From NCBI RefSeq assembly GCF_900537995.1, contig NZ_LR027880.1:628501-692500 (forward strand): DNA of 64,000 nt. Reading direction: 5' to 3'. Of this stretch, positions 37,217 through 45,713 are shown piece after piece. The notes beneath the pieces were generated by a model. That model made no database searches, was not told the DNA's origin, and saw nothing but the letters and a program-made list of their open reading frames with translations. Each line of letters starts with the position of its first letter. The stretch's first letter is position 1. The position numbers were made by a program, and so were the translations under genes. Origin of the DNA: Roseburia intestinalis L1-82. GTDB lineage: Bacteria; Bacillota; Clostridia; Lachnospirales; Lachnospiraceae.

Positions 37217-37735
37217 ATGCCAAAAACAAAGTTACAGGAAGTCGTATTTACTATTTTAATGGTGTTCGTCATGGTGTACGCAATGATCTGCTACAACATT
37301 GCACTGAACATGGGAGGAATGAGCAACGTTGTATTTTTAAATGCATTTCATGAACTGATCATTATGGGACCGCTTGCGTTTATTCTTGACTTTTTCCTCT
37401 ATGGATCACTGTCCAAAAAACTTGCATTTCGTATCGTGACACCGGGCGTGGACAAACCGATCATGCTGATCCTTGCCATTTCATCAATCACAGTCTGTCT
37501 GATGTGTCCGACAATGAGCCTGGCAGCAACACTTTTATTTAAACATGCAGGAAAAGAAGTGATCGCAGTGTGGCTTCAGACAACAGCACTGAATTTCCCA
37601 ATGGCATTTTTCTGGCAGATCTTTTTTGCAGGTCCGCTTGTGAGAACTATTTTCGGAATGATCTTTAAAGAAAAAGAAGAACAGGTCATGAAAGAGGAAA
37701 GCGAATTTTTAGAGGGCGGAAGTGTCAGAAATTAA
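37217..37735 (+). CDS. DUF2798 family membrane protein
   Basis: The 172-residue protein has four TM helices and the family's N-terminal pattern (KLQEVVFTILMVFVMVYAM..YNIAL) plus FILDFFLYGSLSKKLAF. The function of the family is not known. It converges on the next gene with a four-base overlap of their 3' ends. Confidence 0.75.
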   Translation: MPKTKLQEVVFTILMVFVMVYAMICYNIALNMGGMSNVVFLNAFHELIIMGPLAFILDFFLYGSLSKKLAFRIVTPGVDKPIMLILAISSITVCLMCPTMSLAATLLFKHAGKEVIAVWLQTTALNFPMAFFWQIFFAGPLVRTIFGMIFKEKEEQVMKEESEFLEGGSVRN

Positions 37736-38379
37736 AAAGTTATTCCATGTCCGGTATTGGGAAAAATCAGCGCAGCAGCGCAGTCCGCGAGAAATAAGAG
37801 TATCAGCACACTGTTGAAGCCACGTCTGAAGCCTGGCGGCAGGGAAAACCAGAGTTTTCGGAAAATTTCAGAAAACACGCAGATCCAGAGCATGCCGGCA
37901 ACACCAAATCCGACTGCTGACAGAAGGCAGATATATCCGTGAAAATTAAAAGGATAACTGCTGTAATCCCAGTATCGTAAATCGAAAAAGATATCAAGGA
38001 ACCATCCGATCACAAGTTCTAAAGCTGTTCCGAGAAGGGCAGTTTTTATGAATATTGTGAGCGGGTGGTATTTTGTTTTAAAAAGAAAAAGTCGGTTTGA
38101 TTTGTGGAGAGACCTGATGGATATAGTTTCTCTGGAAGAATGAAACAGACAGTAAAATACTACCGCTCCGATGCCATAAACGGGGAGCCAGGGACCATAA
38201 AAAAATCCGCGGTTGCGAAAAGTATTATCTTTTGCAATGAAGATAAGGGTTTCCCAGAGAAATCCCCAAAAGCTTCCAAGAAAGAAGAAGTGGATCAGCA
38301 GGGAAACTGCATCCTGTATAGAGTTCTGCTCCGGTGCGCAGAGTTTTGAAAAATCCGGGAGATTGGAATGTCTTTTCAT
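37732..38379 (-). CDS. Putative membrane protein, ABC_trans_CmpB (DUF1113) family
   Basis: The 215-residue protein has about five to six TM segments and the family's markers: GFLWETL, NRGFFYGPWLPVYGIGAV, and WDYSSYPFNFHGYICLLSAVGFG. It is usually annotated as a putative ABC transporter permease, but no ATPase gene is near and the role is unknown. It is read convergently with the DUF2798 gene. Confidence 0.75.
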   Translation of the reverse strand: MKRHSNLPDFSKLCAPEQNSIQDAVSLLIHFFFLGSFWGFLWETLIFIAKDNTFRNRGFFYGPWLPVYGIGAVVFYCLFHSSRETISIRSLHKSNRLFLFKTKYHPLTIFIKTALLGTALELVIGWFLDIFFDLRYWDYSSYPFNFHGYICLLSAVGFGVAGMLWICVFSEIFRKLWFSLPPGFRRGFNSVLILLFLADCAAALIFPNTGHGITF

Positions 38380-38572
38380 GTGGATAGTATGACCGGAGAT
38401 GGAAAGGGATATGTATTTTTGTTTTATAATTCATAGATTTTAAAATATATCAGATTGGTTTTTAAACAGAAATTCTCAGGTAAGTGTCTTTTACAATTAA
38501 GTGATATTTGAGCCACAAGCATGTATTTTTTTAATAAAAATGACAAAATACCGTAATGTAGGGAAAAACGCC

Positions 38573-38601
38573 TTGTAAACTCCTAAAACGTATCTTATAA
38601 T
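38573..38601 (+). promoter_or_regulatory. Promoter of guaA
   Basis: TTGTAA at 38573, a 17-base spacer and a perfect TATAAT at 38596 form a strong sigma-A promoter about 100 bases before the guaA start. The remaining 322-base gap upstream of guaA holds no gene, and I did not recognise a purine riboswitch in it. Confidence 0.75.
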
Positions 38602-38701
38602 AAGTATCATTAAAGCTTGTATCAGGGAAGGATATGCTTTTGAAAAAGGCATCGTCATGAACAGATTGCAGGCAACGAAAACATCAGGAGGAAGAAGATC
38701 A

Positions 38702-40276
38702 ATGGATCATGAGAAAGTAATTGTCATTGATTTTGGCGGTCAGTACAACCAGCTGGTTGCGAGACGTGTCAGAGAATGCAATGTTTACTGTGAAATATAT
38801 TCCTACAAGACGGATATCGCGCAGATCAAGGCAATGAATCCAAAGGGAATCATTCTTACCGGCGGTCCGAACAGCTGCTATGAAGCTGATTCACCGACCT
38901 GTTCAAAAGAATTATTTGAACTCGGCGTGCCGGTTTTAGGACTCTGCTATGGTGCGCAGTTGATGATGCACGTACTTGGAGGAAAGGTGGAAAAGGCACC
39001 TGTCCGTGAATATGGTAAGACCGAGGTTATGGTCGATACGTCATCACCGTTATTTACCGGCGTATCAGAAAATACGATCTGCTGGATGAGTCATTTCGAT
39101 TATATTTCAAAGGCTGCACCGGGATTTAACATCGTTGCACATACGGCGGATTGTCCGGTTGCCGCAGCAGAGAACCAGGAGAAAGGATTATTTGCAATCC
39201 AGTTCCACCCGGAAGTGCTTCACACACAGGAAGGCACAAAGATGCTTCACAACTTTGTACGCGGCATCTGCGGTTGTGAGGGAACCTGGAGAATGGATTC
39301 TTTTGTTGAGAATACGGTAAAAGAGATCCGTGAAAAAGTCGGTAACGGAAAAGTACTGCTTGCCTTATCCGGCGGTGTGGATTCTTCCGTTGCAGCAGGT
39401 CTGTTATCCCGTGCAATCGGAAAACAGCTTACCTGTGTGTTCGTAGACCATGGTCTTCTCCGCAAAAATGAGGGCGACGAGGTCGAAGAAGTATTCGGAC
39501 CAAACGGACAGTTTGATCTGAACTTTATCCGTGTCAACGCACAGGACCGTTATTATGGAAAATTAGCCGGTGTGACAGAGCCGGAGCATAAACGTAAGAT
39601 CATTGGTGAGGAGTTCATCCGTGTCTTTGAGGAAGAGGCAAAGAAGATCGGTGCCGTTGATTTCCTTGCACAGGGAACCATTTACCCGGATGTCGTTGAG
39701 AGCGGACTTGGCGGAGAGTCAGCCGTCATCAAATCCCACCACAACGTAGGCGGTCTGCCGGACTTCGTTGATTTCAAAGAAATCATTGAGCCGCTTCGCA
39801 ACCTTTTCAAGGATGAGGTAAGAAAAGCCGGACTTGAACTTGGCATCCCGGAAAAACTTGTTTTCCGTCAGCCATTCCCGGGACCGGGACTCGGTATCCG
39901 TATCATCGGAGAAGTAAATGCCGAGAAAGTCAAGATCGTGCAGGATGCCGATGCCATCTACCGCGAGGAAGTGGACAAGGCAGTGGAGGAATACACCAAA
40001 GCAAACGGAAAGGCACCATCCTGGATGCCGAACCAGTACTTTGCAGCACTGACCAACATGCGTTCCGTCGGTGTCATGGGCGACGAGCGCACCTACGACT
40101 ATGCCGTGGCACTGCGTGCTGTTAATACGGTCGATTTCATGACCGCTGAGTCAGCAGAGATCCCGTTTGAGGTGCTCCAGAGAGTTATGAGCAGAATTAT
40201 TAATGAGGTGAAGGGCGTCAATCGGGTAATGTATGATTTGACGAGTAAGCCACCGGGAACGATTGAGTTTGAATAA
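38702..40276 (+). CDS. guaA: GMP synthase (glutamine-hydrolysing)
   Basis: The enzyme converts XMP to GMP using glutamine and ATP. The ATG at 38702 ([18 protein letters not shown]) with CAGGAGG upstream gives 524 residues. The amidotransferase domain has its Cys in [10 protein letters not shown] and His in IQFHPEV; the synthetase domain has the P-loop-like [13 protein letters not shown] and ends with the conserved [13 protein letters not shown]. The last four codons are also an integration site for the genomic element that follows; the reading frame is restored by the element's copy of the site. Confidence 0.97.
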   Translation: MDHEKVIVIDFGGQYNQLVARRVRECNVYCEIYSYKTDIAQIKAMNPKGIILTGGPNSCYEADSPTCSKELFELGVPVLGLCYGAQLMMHVLGGKVEKAPVREYGKTEVMVDTSSPLFTGVSENTICWMSHFDYISKAAPGFNIVAHTADCPVAAAENQEKGLFAIQFHPEVLHTQEGTKMLHNFVRGICGCEGTWRMDSFVENTVKEIREKVGNGKVLLALSGGVDSSVAAGLLSRAIGKQLTCVFVDHGLLRKNEGDEVEEVFGPNGQFDLNFIRVNAQDRYYGKLAGVTEPEHKRKIIGEEFIRVFEEEAKKIGAVDFLAQGTIYPDVVESGLGGESAVIKSHHNVGGLPDFVDFKEIIEPLRNLFKDEVRKAGLELGIPEKLVFRQPFPGPGLGIRIIGEVNAEKVKIVQDADAIYREEVDKAVEEYTKANGKAPSWMPNQYFAALTNMRSVGVMGDERTYDYAVALRAVNTVDFMTAESAEIPFEVLQRVMSRIINEVKGVNRVMYDLTSKPPGTIEFE

Positions 40277-40277
40277 T
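40265..40277. other. Left attachment-site core in guaA (att1)
   Basis: GAGTTTGAATAAT covers the last three sense codons and the stop of guaA. The same 13 bases occur at 53190 and 62770, and nothing else around those sites is alike except the flanking arm repeats, so this is read as the crossover core of an integrase. Confidence 0.7.
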
Positions 40278-40283
40278 ACACAA

Positions 40284-40328
40284 GAGCCAAGAAACGTTGA
40301 ATTTACGGCGTTTCTTGGCTCGTTTTTT
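40284..40328. terminator. Terminator supplied by element A behind guaA
   Basis: GAGCCAAGAAACG pairs with CGTTTCTTGGCTC (13 bp) and GTTTTTT follows. It lies seven bases inside the element, so the element brings a new terminator for guaA. Confidence 0.85.
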
Positions 40329-40334
40329 GTTGCG

Positions 40335-40353
40335 TGACAATAGAATGACAATA
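40335..40353. repeat. Left arm-type direct repeat of element A
   Basis: TGACAATAGAATGACAATA contains the octamer TGACAATA twice. It starts 70 bases after the start of the att core. Related sequences are at 53069 and 53261, as expected for integrase arm-binding sites. Confidence 0.55.
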
Positions 40354-40387
40354 ATTTTGGAAAAATTCGAGATACATAGTAAGAAAA

Positions 40388-42328
40388 TTAACTCTCAATA
40401 ATTTGTCCGTTTATTTGTTTCTTGAAAATACCAGTATCTATGAGCGTTTCGATGGTTCGTGATACTTTCGCATTTGGACAACCAAGCTGAGCAGCAATAG
40501 TCTTATGTATTCCTACTTGCCATGGTTGAGCAGGTAACATTTCTTTTACAGTTTCTATAAATTCTTCGTCTATTTGATAATCGTCATATATAAAATCTTT
40601 TCTTTTTTCAATAGAAATAAAATCAGGAAGTTGATAATGGGTTGCTAATTCTTTGAGAATCAAATTTGTTTGCTGTCTACTTGACAAATTCCTAATTGAC
40701 TTAAGATGATTGTCATTGAAGAATTTTATAGTGTTATGCGTTACATCTTCGATAAGTTCTTTAGTTATAAGTTGAGGATTTAATCTTATAATATCGTTTG
40801 TACCAAAACTCAGTTTACCAATTACTTTAGCGGTGACTACAAGAGACACAATGGGTCTTACGGATCTCAAATATTTATCTTGGCTTGCTTTAATCGTTCC
40901 TTTATAGTTAGGTGTAATGCTATCAACTTTTTTTAATATTATTGCAATGTTAATCCATACAGATAAAGGAATTTGTTCGTTGAACACTTTGTTGTATTGG
41001 ATGGGATTATTCATAAACTTTGATTTCAATAATACTGCTCTGTGTGGTAATTTTAAAATTAAACTTGTATACCCTCCGGCAAGATATAAAGGGGTTACAA
41101 TGTCACAAGTAGGAATTCCAAGATTTTGATAATATTTATCTTTGCGTTCATAATATATATCATGTTTGTATAATATTTCTTCTATATCTTTTTGTATTTT
41201 ATCAGTTGCATGTAATGAATATAGTGGAATTACAGATTGGTTATTGGTTGCTTGTATAATATTTTTTCGTACTAAAGGATCTGTAGATACAACTATTTTA
41301 ACTAAAACTGAACGGTTGGTAGTATCTGTTCCTCCATTTGAAAAATAGTTGAAAATGGTATTTGTGGTTTGTAATCCATTTACTATTTGTATATTGTCTG
41401 TTTCAATAATGTCGTCATATAGAGTGGCGCTTGAAGTAAGAATGGTTATTCCGTTGTTAAGATTCCAAAAATCAATCTTTTCTGAAGATTCTAAAGAATT
41501 CATAATATCCGTATTGGTTCTGTTGTTTCCAAGGTAATCACGAACATTTTCCTCAAAAAAGTAGCGTTTTAACTTTTGTTCAGAGTCTGTTATGAAATTG
41601 AAGTAGTCTGTTAGTCCAACTAAAACAACAAAATCTTTACCGCATTGGAATCCTTTTTTTATTTTTAATTCCACAGTGCCGTTTCTTTTTGTGCGATATA
41701 ATATAAGTAATTCTTTAGAACCAATGAATTTCATTTCTGATGTTGTTATAGAAAAAAGTTTATTACATGTAGCCTCAATTTTTCTTCCCTTACATTTGAT
41801 ATTATACGCAACAGTTTCAGAAACACCTCTAGAAATATATCTGATATATATGTTGGTTTTTGTAAGTGCAGGCGAAAGTTTTCTGTATAAGTGTATTAAC
41901 AACTCCCTCTTAGCTAATATATCACTCTTGTATTTACTTTTTAGCGACTCTGCCTTGATTGTCATATCAAATAATTCTGAAAGAGACGAATCAAGGCTTT
42001 CTAGTGGGTTTAATTCGTAGGTGTCGTGATGTTTACAGGTTAAGACATATATTTCCAAATGCGCGTTTGTTCGTGGAAGAATAGCTGACTTGTCTGCGAC
42101 ATAGTTACCATTTACAAAAAAGTAAAGCCCATCAATTCCACCATCGTCGCTACCGTCGACTAAGCCATCAATGATTTGGTCACGAGTTAAATCATAGTTT
42201 TTTAGTAGTTCAGATATCGCAAAATCTTCAAAGGCTTTTCCACGATTTTCATTGGTATCATCCATACCGTTTGATGAAATTATGTCATCAAGAATTCCGT
42301 CAATTAATATTGTATCATTTGTTGCCAT
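40388..42328 (-). CDS. AIPR family abortive-infection phage-resistance protein
   Basis: The 646-residue protein has the AIPR signature in its middle: FFEENVRDYLG, then FWNLNNGITILTSSATLYDD (about 280-300) and IVNGLQTTNTIF. The N-terminal 170 residues may include a nuclease-like fold, with DGSDDGGIDGLYFF followed by EIYVLTCKHHD, which fits D-x(n)-(E/Q)-x-K nuclease patterns. A winged-helix-like segment ends the protein. AIPR proteins are linked to abortive infection in Firmicutes. It follows the XRE gene by 17 bases on the minus strand, so the two form an operon. Confidence 0.8.
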   Translation of the reverse strand: MATNDTILIDGILDDIISSNGMDDTNENRGKAFEDFAISELLKNYDLTRDQIIDGLVDGSDDGGIDGLYFFVNGNYVADKSAILPRTNAHLEIYVLTCKHHDTYELNPLESLDSSLSELFDMTIKAESLKSKYKSDILAKRELLIHLYRKLSPALTKTNIYIRYISRGVSETVAYNIKCKGRKIEATCNKLFSITTSEMKFIGSKELLILYRTKRNGTVELKIKKGFQCGKDFVVLVGLTDYFNFITDSEQKLKRYFFEENVRDYLGNNRTNTDIMNSLESSEKIDFWNLNNGITILTSSATLYDDIIETDNIQIVNGLQTTNTIFNYFSNGGTDTTNRSVLVKIVVSTDPLVRKNIIQATNNQSVIPLYSLHATDKIQKDIEEILYKHDIYYERKDKYYQNLGIPTCDIVTPLYLAGGYTSLILKLPHRAVLLKSKFMNNPIQYNKVFNEQIPLSVWINIAIILKKVDSITPNYKGTIKASQDKYLRSVRPIVSLVVTAKVIGKLSFGTNDIIRLNPQLITKELIEDVTHNTIKFFNDNHLKSIRNLSSRQQTNLILKELATHYQLPDFISIEKRKDFIYDDYQIDEEFIETVKEMLPAQPWQVGIHKTIAAQLGCPNAKVSRTIETLIDTGIFKKQINGQIIES

Positions 42329-42345
42329 AAATATCTCCTCATATT

Positions 42346-42978
42346 TTAATCTTTCTTCGGTTTCCGCTTCCTCTTTACATATGAGAAATCCGGAAACAAA
42401 TCTTTCAATGCTTCTGCAACTTCTTCATTTTCAATCATCTCCTGAACCATCATCTGGTCGTCATCTGCTAAATCAAGAGATACCGAGTAAGATGTATCAC
42501 TATCTATCGGATTTGCAGGGAAGCGGATTTCTTTCTTGTAGTAATCACTTTCGGTGATTTCTCCGTCATCGAGTTTGTCTCTTAATCTTGCCCAGTACTC
42601 AACCATTTTTTTGAATGAATCTAAATCCTCCTGCGGACGAGACCCGGCACTTGGAAGCCGTTCTTCAAACTTTAATACTACTTTGCCATCCTTTATGGTA
42701 GGTCGCAATCCATATGCCCATTCCATATCAAATAACACATGGAGTGCACTGAAGATATTTGCTACATCCGGATCTGAAAGTGCAAAGAAGCTGACATTAA
42801 GATGATTCGCAATATTAAGCAAAGTTGCTTCGTCGGGATAACGATTTCCTAATTCGTAGTTTCGGATTGTAGACTCATTAAGTCCGCATCGCTCAGCCAA
42901 TTCCTTTTGGGTAAGTTCGGCTGCGATTCGGAAGTTTCTGATTAAAACGCCTACTCGGCTGGTAAATTTATCGCCCAT
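42346..42978 (-). CDS. XRE-family transcriptional regulator of element A
   Basis: The 210-residue protein has an N-terminal helix-turn-helix (about residues 8-62, LTQKELAERCGLNESTIRNYE) and a C-terminal part rich in acidic residues that resembles regulators of integrative elements. It is divergently transcribed from the Xis/integrase operon. Three regularly spaced operators lie between them and are its probable binding sites; it may keep excision genes off while controlling its own operon with the AIPR gene. Confidence 0.85.
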   Translation of the reverse strand: MGDKFTSRVGVLIRNFRIAAELTQKELAERCGLNESTIRNYELGNRYPDEATLLNIANHLNVSFFALSDPDVANIFSALHVLFDMEWAYGLRPTIKDGKVVLKFEERLPSAGSRPQEDLDSFKKMVEYWARLRDKLDDGEITESDYYKKEIRFPANPIDSDTSYSVSLDLADDDQMMVQEMIENEEVAEALKDLFPDFSYVKRKRKPKKD

Positions 42979-43180
42979 TACAAAAGCTCCTTCTTTATAA
43001 AGCGGATATTCGCAATCCGCGTTGCTACTTGTTCATGAATGCTGCCACTTCGTGGTGGTCAGAAGGGGATAGAATTCCCCTTCTGACACAGGCATCTCCA
43101 ATAGCTTTGTTCCATATTTCACACGTTAGAAGAAGGAGATTGCCTGTTCAGCATTCAAACTATATACAGTATAACACTAA

Positions 43181-43276
43181 CAGTGCAAAAATGAAATGTT
43201 TTTTGATAAATGATATTGACAGTACAGAAATGAACTGTTAATATAATACACAACACAACAGTTCGAAAACGAACTG
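43181..43276. promoter_or_regulatory. Three 18-bp operators at exact 39-bp spacing, with divergent promoters
   Basis: CAGTGCAAAAATGAAATG (43181), CAGTACAGAAATGAACTG (43220) and CAGTTCGAAAACGAACTG (43259) share a palindromic pattern; the third is a perfect 7-4-7 inverted repeat. Starts are exactly 39 bases apart. The second overlaps TTGACA at 43216, whose -10 TAATAT is at 43239, and drives the Xis/integrase operon. The first overlaps TTGCAC of a leftward promoter for the XRE gene. The rest of this 331-base gap shows no gene. Confidence 0.75.
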
Positions 43277-43309
43277 AATAATAAATGACGAGAGAGGAGG
43301 TAGCAGTGT

Positions 43310-43507
43310 ATGGAGAACAAAAGATTTATCAATGTGCAGGATGTGGTGGAAGAGCTTGGAGTCTCGACATCATATGCATATAAGCTCATACGCGAATTAA
43401 ACGCAGAGCGAGCAGCAGATGGATTTTTGACAATCAAGGGACGAGTCAGCAGACAGTATTTTGATGAACGAATCTATGGAACAACAGATAAGAAAGAGGT
43501 GGTTTGA
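43310..43507 (+). CDS. Small HTH protein, Xis-like
   Basis: The 65-residue protein is a helix-turn-helix of the excisionase/MerR type (FINVQDVVEELGVSTSYAYKL at residues 6-26) with a basic C-terminal half. It is encoded directly before the integrase, its stop overlapping the integrase ATG. Position and size suggest that it directs excision; it could also be a simple regulator. Confidence 0.65.
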   Translation: MENKRFINVQDVVEELGVSTSYAYKLIRELNAERAADGFLTIKGRVSRQYFDERIYGTTDKKEVV

Positions 43508-44601
43508 TGGCGGTTATTAAGAACCAAAAGACCGGAATGTGGGAGGTCAGGACTTATTACAAGGACTGGACTGGTACACGAAGGCAAAAGACCAAGAGGG
43601 GCTTCGCTAAGAAAAGCGATGCCCTTGAATGGGAAAGAGCTTTTAAGTTAAAGGATGAATTGAATATCAATATGAAATTTGCAGATTTTGTGGAACTGTA
43701 TCTGTCAGATATTCAGCCAAGAATTAAATACAATTCTTACCTGACGAAAAAGCACATTATTGAAACAAAGATTTTGCCATACTTTGGACACAGAAAGTTG
43801 AATGAGATTCGTCCGGCGGATGTGATTCAATGGCAGAATGAGATTATGAAGCTCAAGAAGGACAACGGAGAAGCGTATTCTCCGACTTATTTAAAAACCA
43901 TACACAATCAGTTGAGTGCCATCTTAAATCATGCAGTTAATATGTATGATTTGAAGGATAATGTGGCTCGAAAAGCTGGTTCTATGGGGAAAGAAGAGTC
44001 GAAGGAAATTATGTTTTGGACTCAGGAGGAGTATCAGGCATTTATTGAGCAGGTGGCGGACAAGCCAATCTCATATTATGCATTTGAAATTCTGTATTGG
44101 ACAGGAATTCGTGAAGGAGAACTGCTGGCACTGACACCTAACGATTTTGATTTTACGAAGAAAACACTTCGCATCAATAAATCGTATCAAAGGCTGGAGG
44201 GGAAGGATGTAATTACAGATCCGAAGACACCGAAGAGTAATCGAGTGATTGTTATGCCGGATTTTCTTGCTCTTGAAATTGAAGATTTTATCAGTAGATT
44301 GGATGGCATTAGAAATGATGATAGGATTTTCACCATTTCAAAGAGTTATTTGCATCACGAGATGGACAGAGGCGCAAAGCTGGCAGGTGTTAAGAGAATC
44401 AAGATTCATGGACTCAGGCATTCACACATTTCACTGCTGATTCATATGGGCTATTCGGCACTTGCGATTGCTGAAAGAGTAGGACATGAGGCAGTTGATA
44501 TCACTTATCATTATGCACATTTATTTCCAACGGTACAGTCAGATATGGCTGTGCATCTAGATTCAGAAAGGGAGGAGCTTATCAATGTCAGAAAAAAATA
44601 G
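43507..44601 (+). CDS. int: Tyrosine recombinase (integrase) of element A
   Basis: The integrase has an N-terminal arm-binding domain (about 1-60), a SAM-like core-binding domain (about 55-150) and a catalytic domain with Arg in WTGIREGELLAL, HxxR in HGLRHSHISLL, His in GHEAV and the nucleophile Tyr in ITYHYAHLFP. The ATG at 43507 overlaps the Xis stop. It is 3.2 kb from the left att core and 9 kb from the right one, so the attP would re-form with it well inside the circle. Confidence 0.92.
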   Translation: MAVIKNQKTGMWEVRTYYKDWTGTRRQKTKRGFAKKSDALEWERAFKLKDELNINMKFADFVELYLSDIQPRIKYNSYLTKKHIIETKILPYFGHRKLNEIRPADVIQWQNEIMKLKKDNGEAYSPTYLKTIHNQLSAILNHAVNMYDLKDNVARKAGSMGKEESKEIMFWTQEEYQAFIEQVADKPISYYAFEILYWTGIREGELLALTPNDFDFTKKTLRINKSYQRLEGKDVITDPKTPKSNRVIVMPDFLALEIEDFISRLDGIRNDDRIFTISKSYLHHEMDRGAKLAGVKRIKIHGLRHSHISLLIHMGYSALAIAERVGHEAVDITYHYAHLFPTVQSDMAVHLDSEREELINVRKK

Positions 44602-44956
44602 AGATGCAAAAAACAGATGGAGAACGGTGACAGTGGCATTTCGCTTGTCACCGGAAGAAAATGAGGAACTTACTAACCGCGTAAAAATGTGCGGGTGCAG
44701 GACGAGACAAGAGTATATTATACAAAGCATTCTGCATCAGAAGGTTGTGGCTACAGGCAATCCGCTAATGCTGGTATCATTTCGGCAGAATCTGCAGCAC
44801 ATTGAAGCAGAACTGGAGCGGTTACAAAAAGCGGATGACATGGATTCGGAGCTGCTAACACCAATCAGAACTATGCTGGAGATATTGGAGGCGTTTCGCG
44901 AAACGCCTCGTACTCTGGCAGGTATGGAGAGGCTGACAGCCAGTGATGAAGACTAA
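44585..44956 (+). CDS. MobC-like relaxosome protein
   Basis: The 123-residue protein has a ribbon-helix-helix-like N-terminus (VTVAFRLSPEENEELTNRVKMCG) and a following helical region (NLQHIEAELERLQ), the layout of MobC/MbeC relaxosome accessory proteins that open DNA at oriT. The start overlaps the integrase end by 17 bases. A relaxase is encoded about 760 bases downstream, which supports the role. Confidence 0.75.
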   Translation: MSEKNRDAKNRWRTVTVAFRLSPEENEELTNRVKMCGCRTRQEYIIQSILHQKVVATGNPLMLVSFRQNLQHIEAELERLQKADDMDSELLTPIRTMLEILEAFRETPRTLAGMERLTASDED

Positions 44957-44989
44957 AAATGTGTTGAATATCGAAAGGAAGCGATTAAC

Positions 44990-45367
44990 ATGGGACAGCA
45001 AACATTATTTGAAAAAATAGGTGTTCAGTATGAGGAAAGAGACGGATTGTTTTATCCGTTAATCACATTAGATATTAAGGATGATGGTGTGAATGTTGGA
45101 AAATACGGGCATATGTGGATGCAATATTTAAAGTCAGAATATCCACAGCGGTATCGGAGTCTGCTACGATTCGGGGAACTGAACCAAAAGGCAGCAGAGG
45201 TAAATGAAGTGGCTTATGAATTGCTTGAGGATATTGAAACGGAATGGCTACAAAAGCATAAGCCGAGGAATAAAAATTCTTTTTCAGAAATGTATAAGCT
45301 GAGAACGGAAGCAAGGCTGATAGCAGAGGAAGTTGTATTACATGATGTGGTGAATTGTTTTCACTAG
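44990..45367 (+). CDS. TnpV-like transposon-encoded protein
   Basis: The 125-residue protein begins with a short lead-in followed by YEERDGLFYPLI and has the helix LKSEYPQRYRSLL, as in TnpV proteins carried by Lachnospiraceae and Clostridium mobile elements. Its molecular role is not established. It sits between MobC and the oriT-like region. Confidence 0.75.
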   Translation: MGQQTLFEKIGVQYEERDGLFYPLITLDIKDDGVNVGKYGHMWMQYLKSEYPQRYRSLLRFGELNQKAAEVNEVAYELLEDIETEWLQKHKPRNKNSFSEMYKLRTEARLIAEEVVLHDVVNCFH

Positions 45368-45497
45368 ATGCAAAGGATGGCATGATACATAGCTCATTTA
45401 TTCCTACCGGAGCATAGAGATTTTTGTTGTACTTTGGCAGGATAGAGGCAAGTTGTAGACTTCGTATGAAGTGGAGTCGCAGTTGGTAAACAATATG

Positions 45498-45658
45498 TCG
45501 CGTATCCGCGACTATAGCCTCTCCGGCGAGGAGCGCAAAACCCGCTTGCGGGTCTGCATTTTTGATGCCGCAGGTGTCAAAAGTGCTTTTGCGTTACTTT
45601 TGACAAAAGTAACAAAACCTTCCCTGGGAAATTTACTGATATGTGCCGTATCCGGCAC
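45498..45658. other. Hairpin-rich oriT-like region before the relaxase
   Basis: Six inverted repeats occur in 161 bases: TCGCG-TATC-CGCGA (45498), CCTC/GAGG (45518), ACCCGC-TT-GCGGGT (45540), a 21-base palindrome with arms GTTACTTTTG and one central base (45593), TTCCC-T-GGGAA (45620) and GTGCCG-TATC-CGGCAC (45643). GTCAAAAGT at 45576 can compete for the ACTTTTGAC arm. The location between MobC/TnpV and the MobV gene, and the GC-rich stems in AT-rich DNA, suggest an origin of transfer. The reading frame of the relaxase happens to stay open through it. Confidence 0.6.
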
Positions 45659-45713
45659 GAGTACGGATAAGAAGGAGGTGTACGCATACATAGGAAAAGG
45701 AGGTAGATTTCAG

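Noticed and set aside
38380..38701. Purine riboswitch upstream of guaA
   Set aside because: I looked for the conserved loop sequences and did not find them; only a clear promoter is visible.
42979..43309. tRNA gene as integration target
   Set aside because: No cloverleaf or TTCGA-type loop was seen here or at the att cores; the target is the guaA 3' end.
45471..45713. In-frame N-terminal extension of the MobV relaxase
   Set aside because: The extension passes through the hairpin array, has no ribosome site, and the standard family start at 45714 has AGGAGGTAG. Its codons are a by-product of the open frame.
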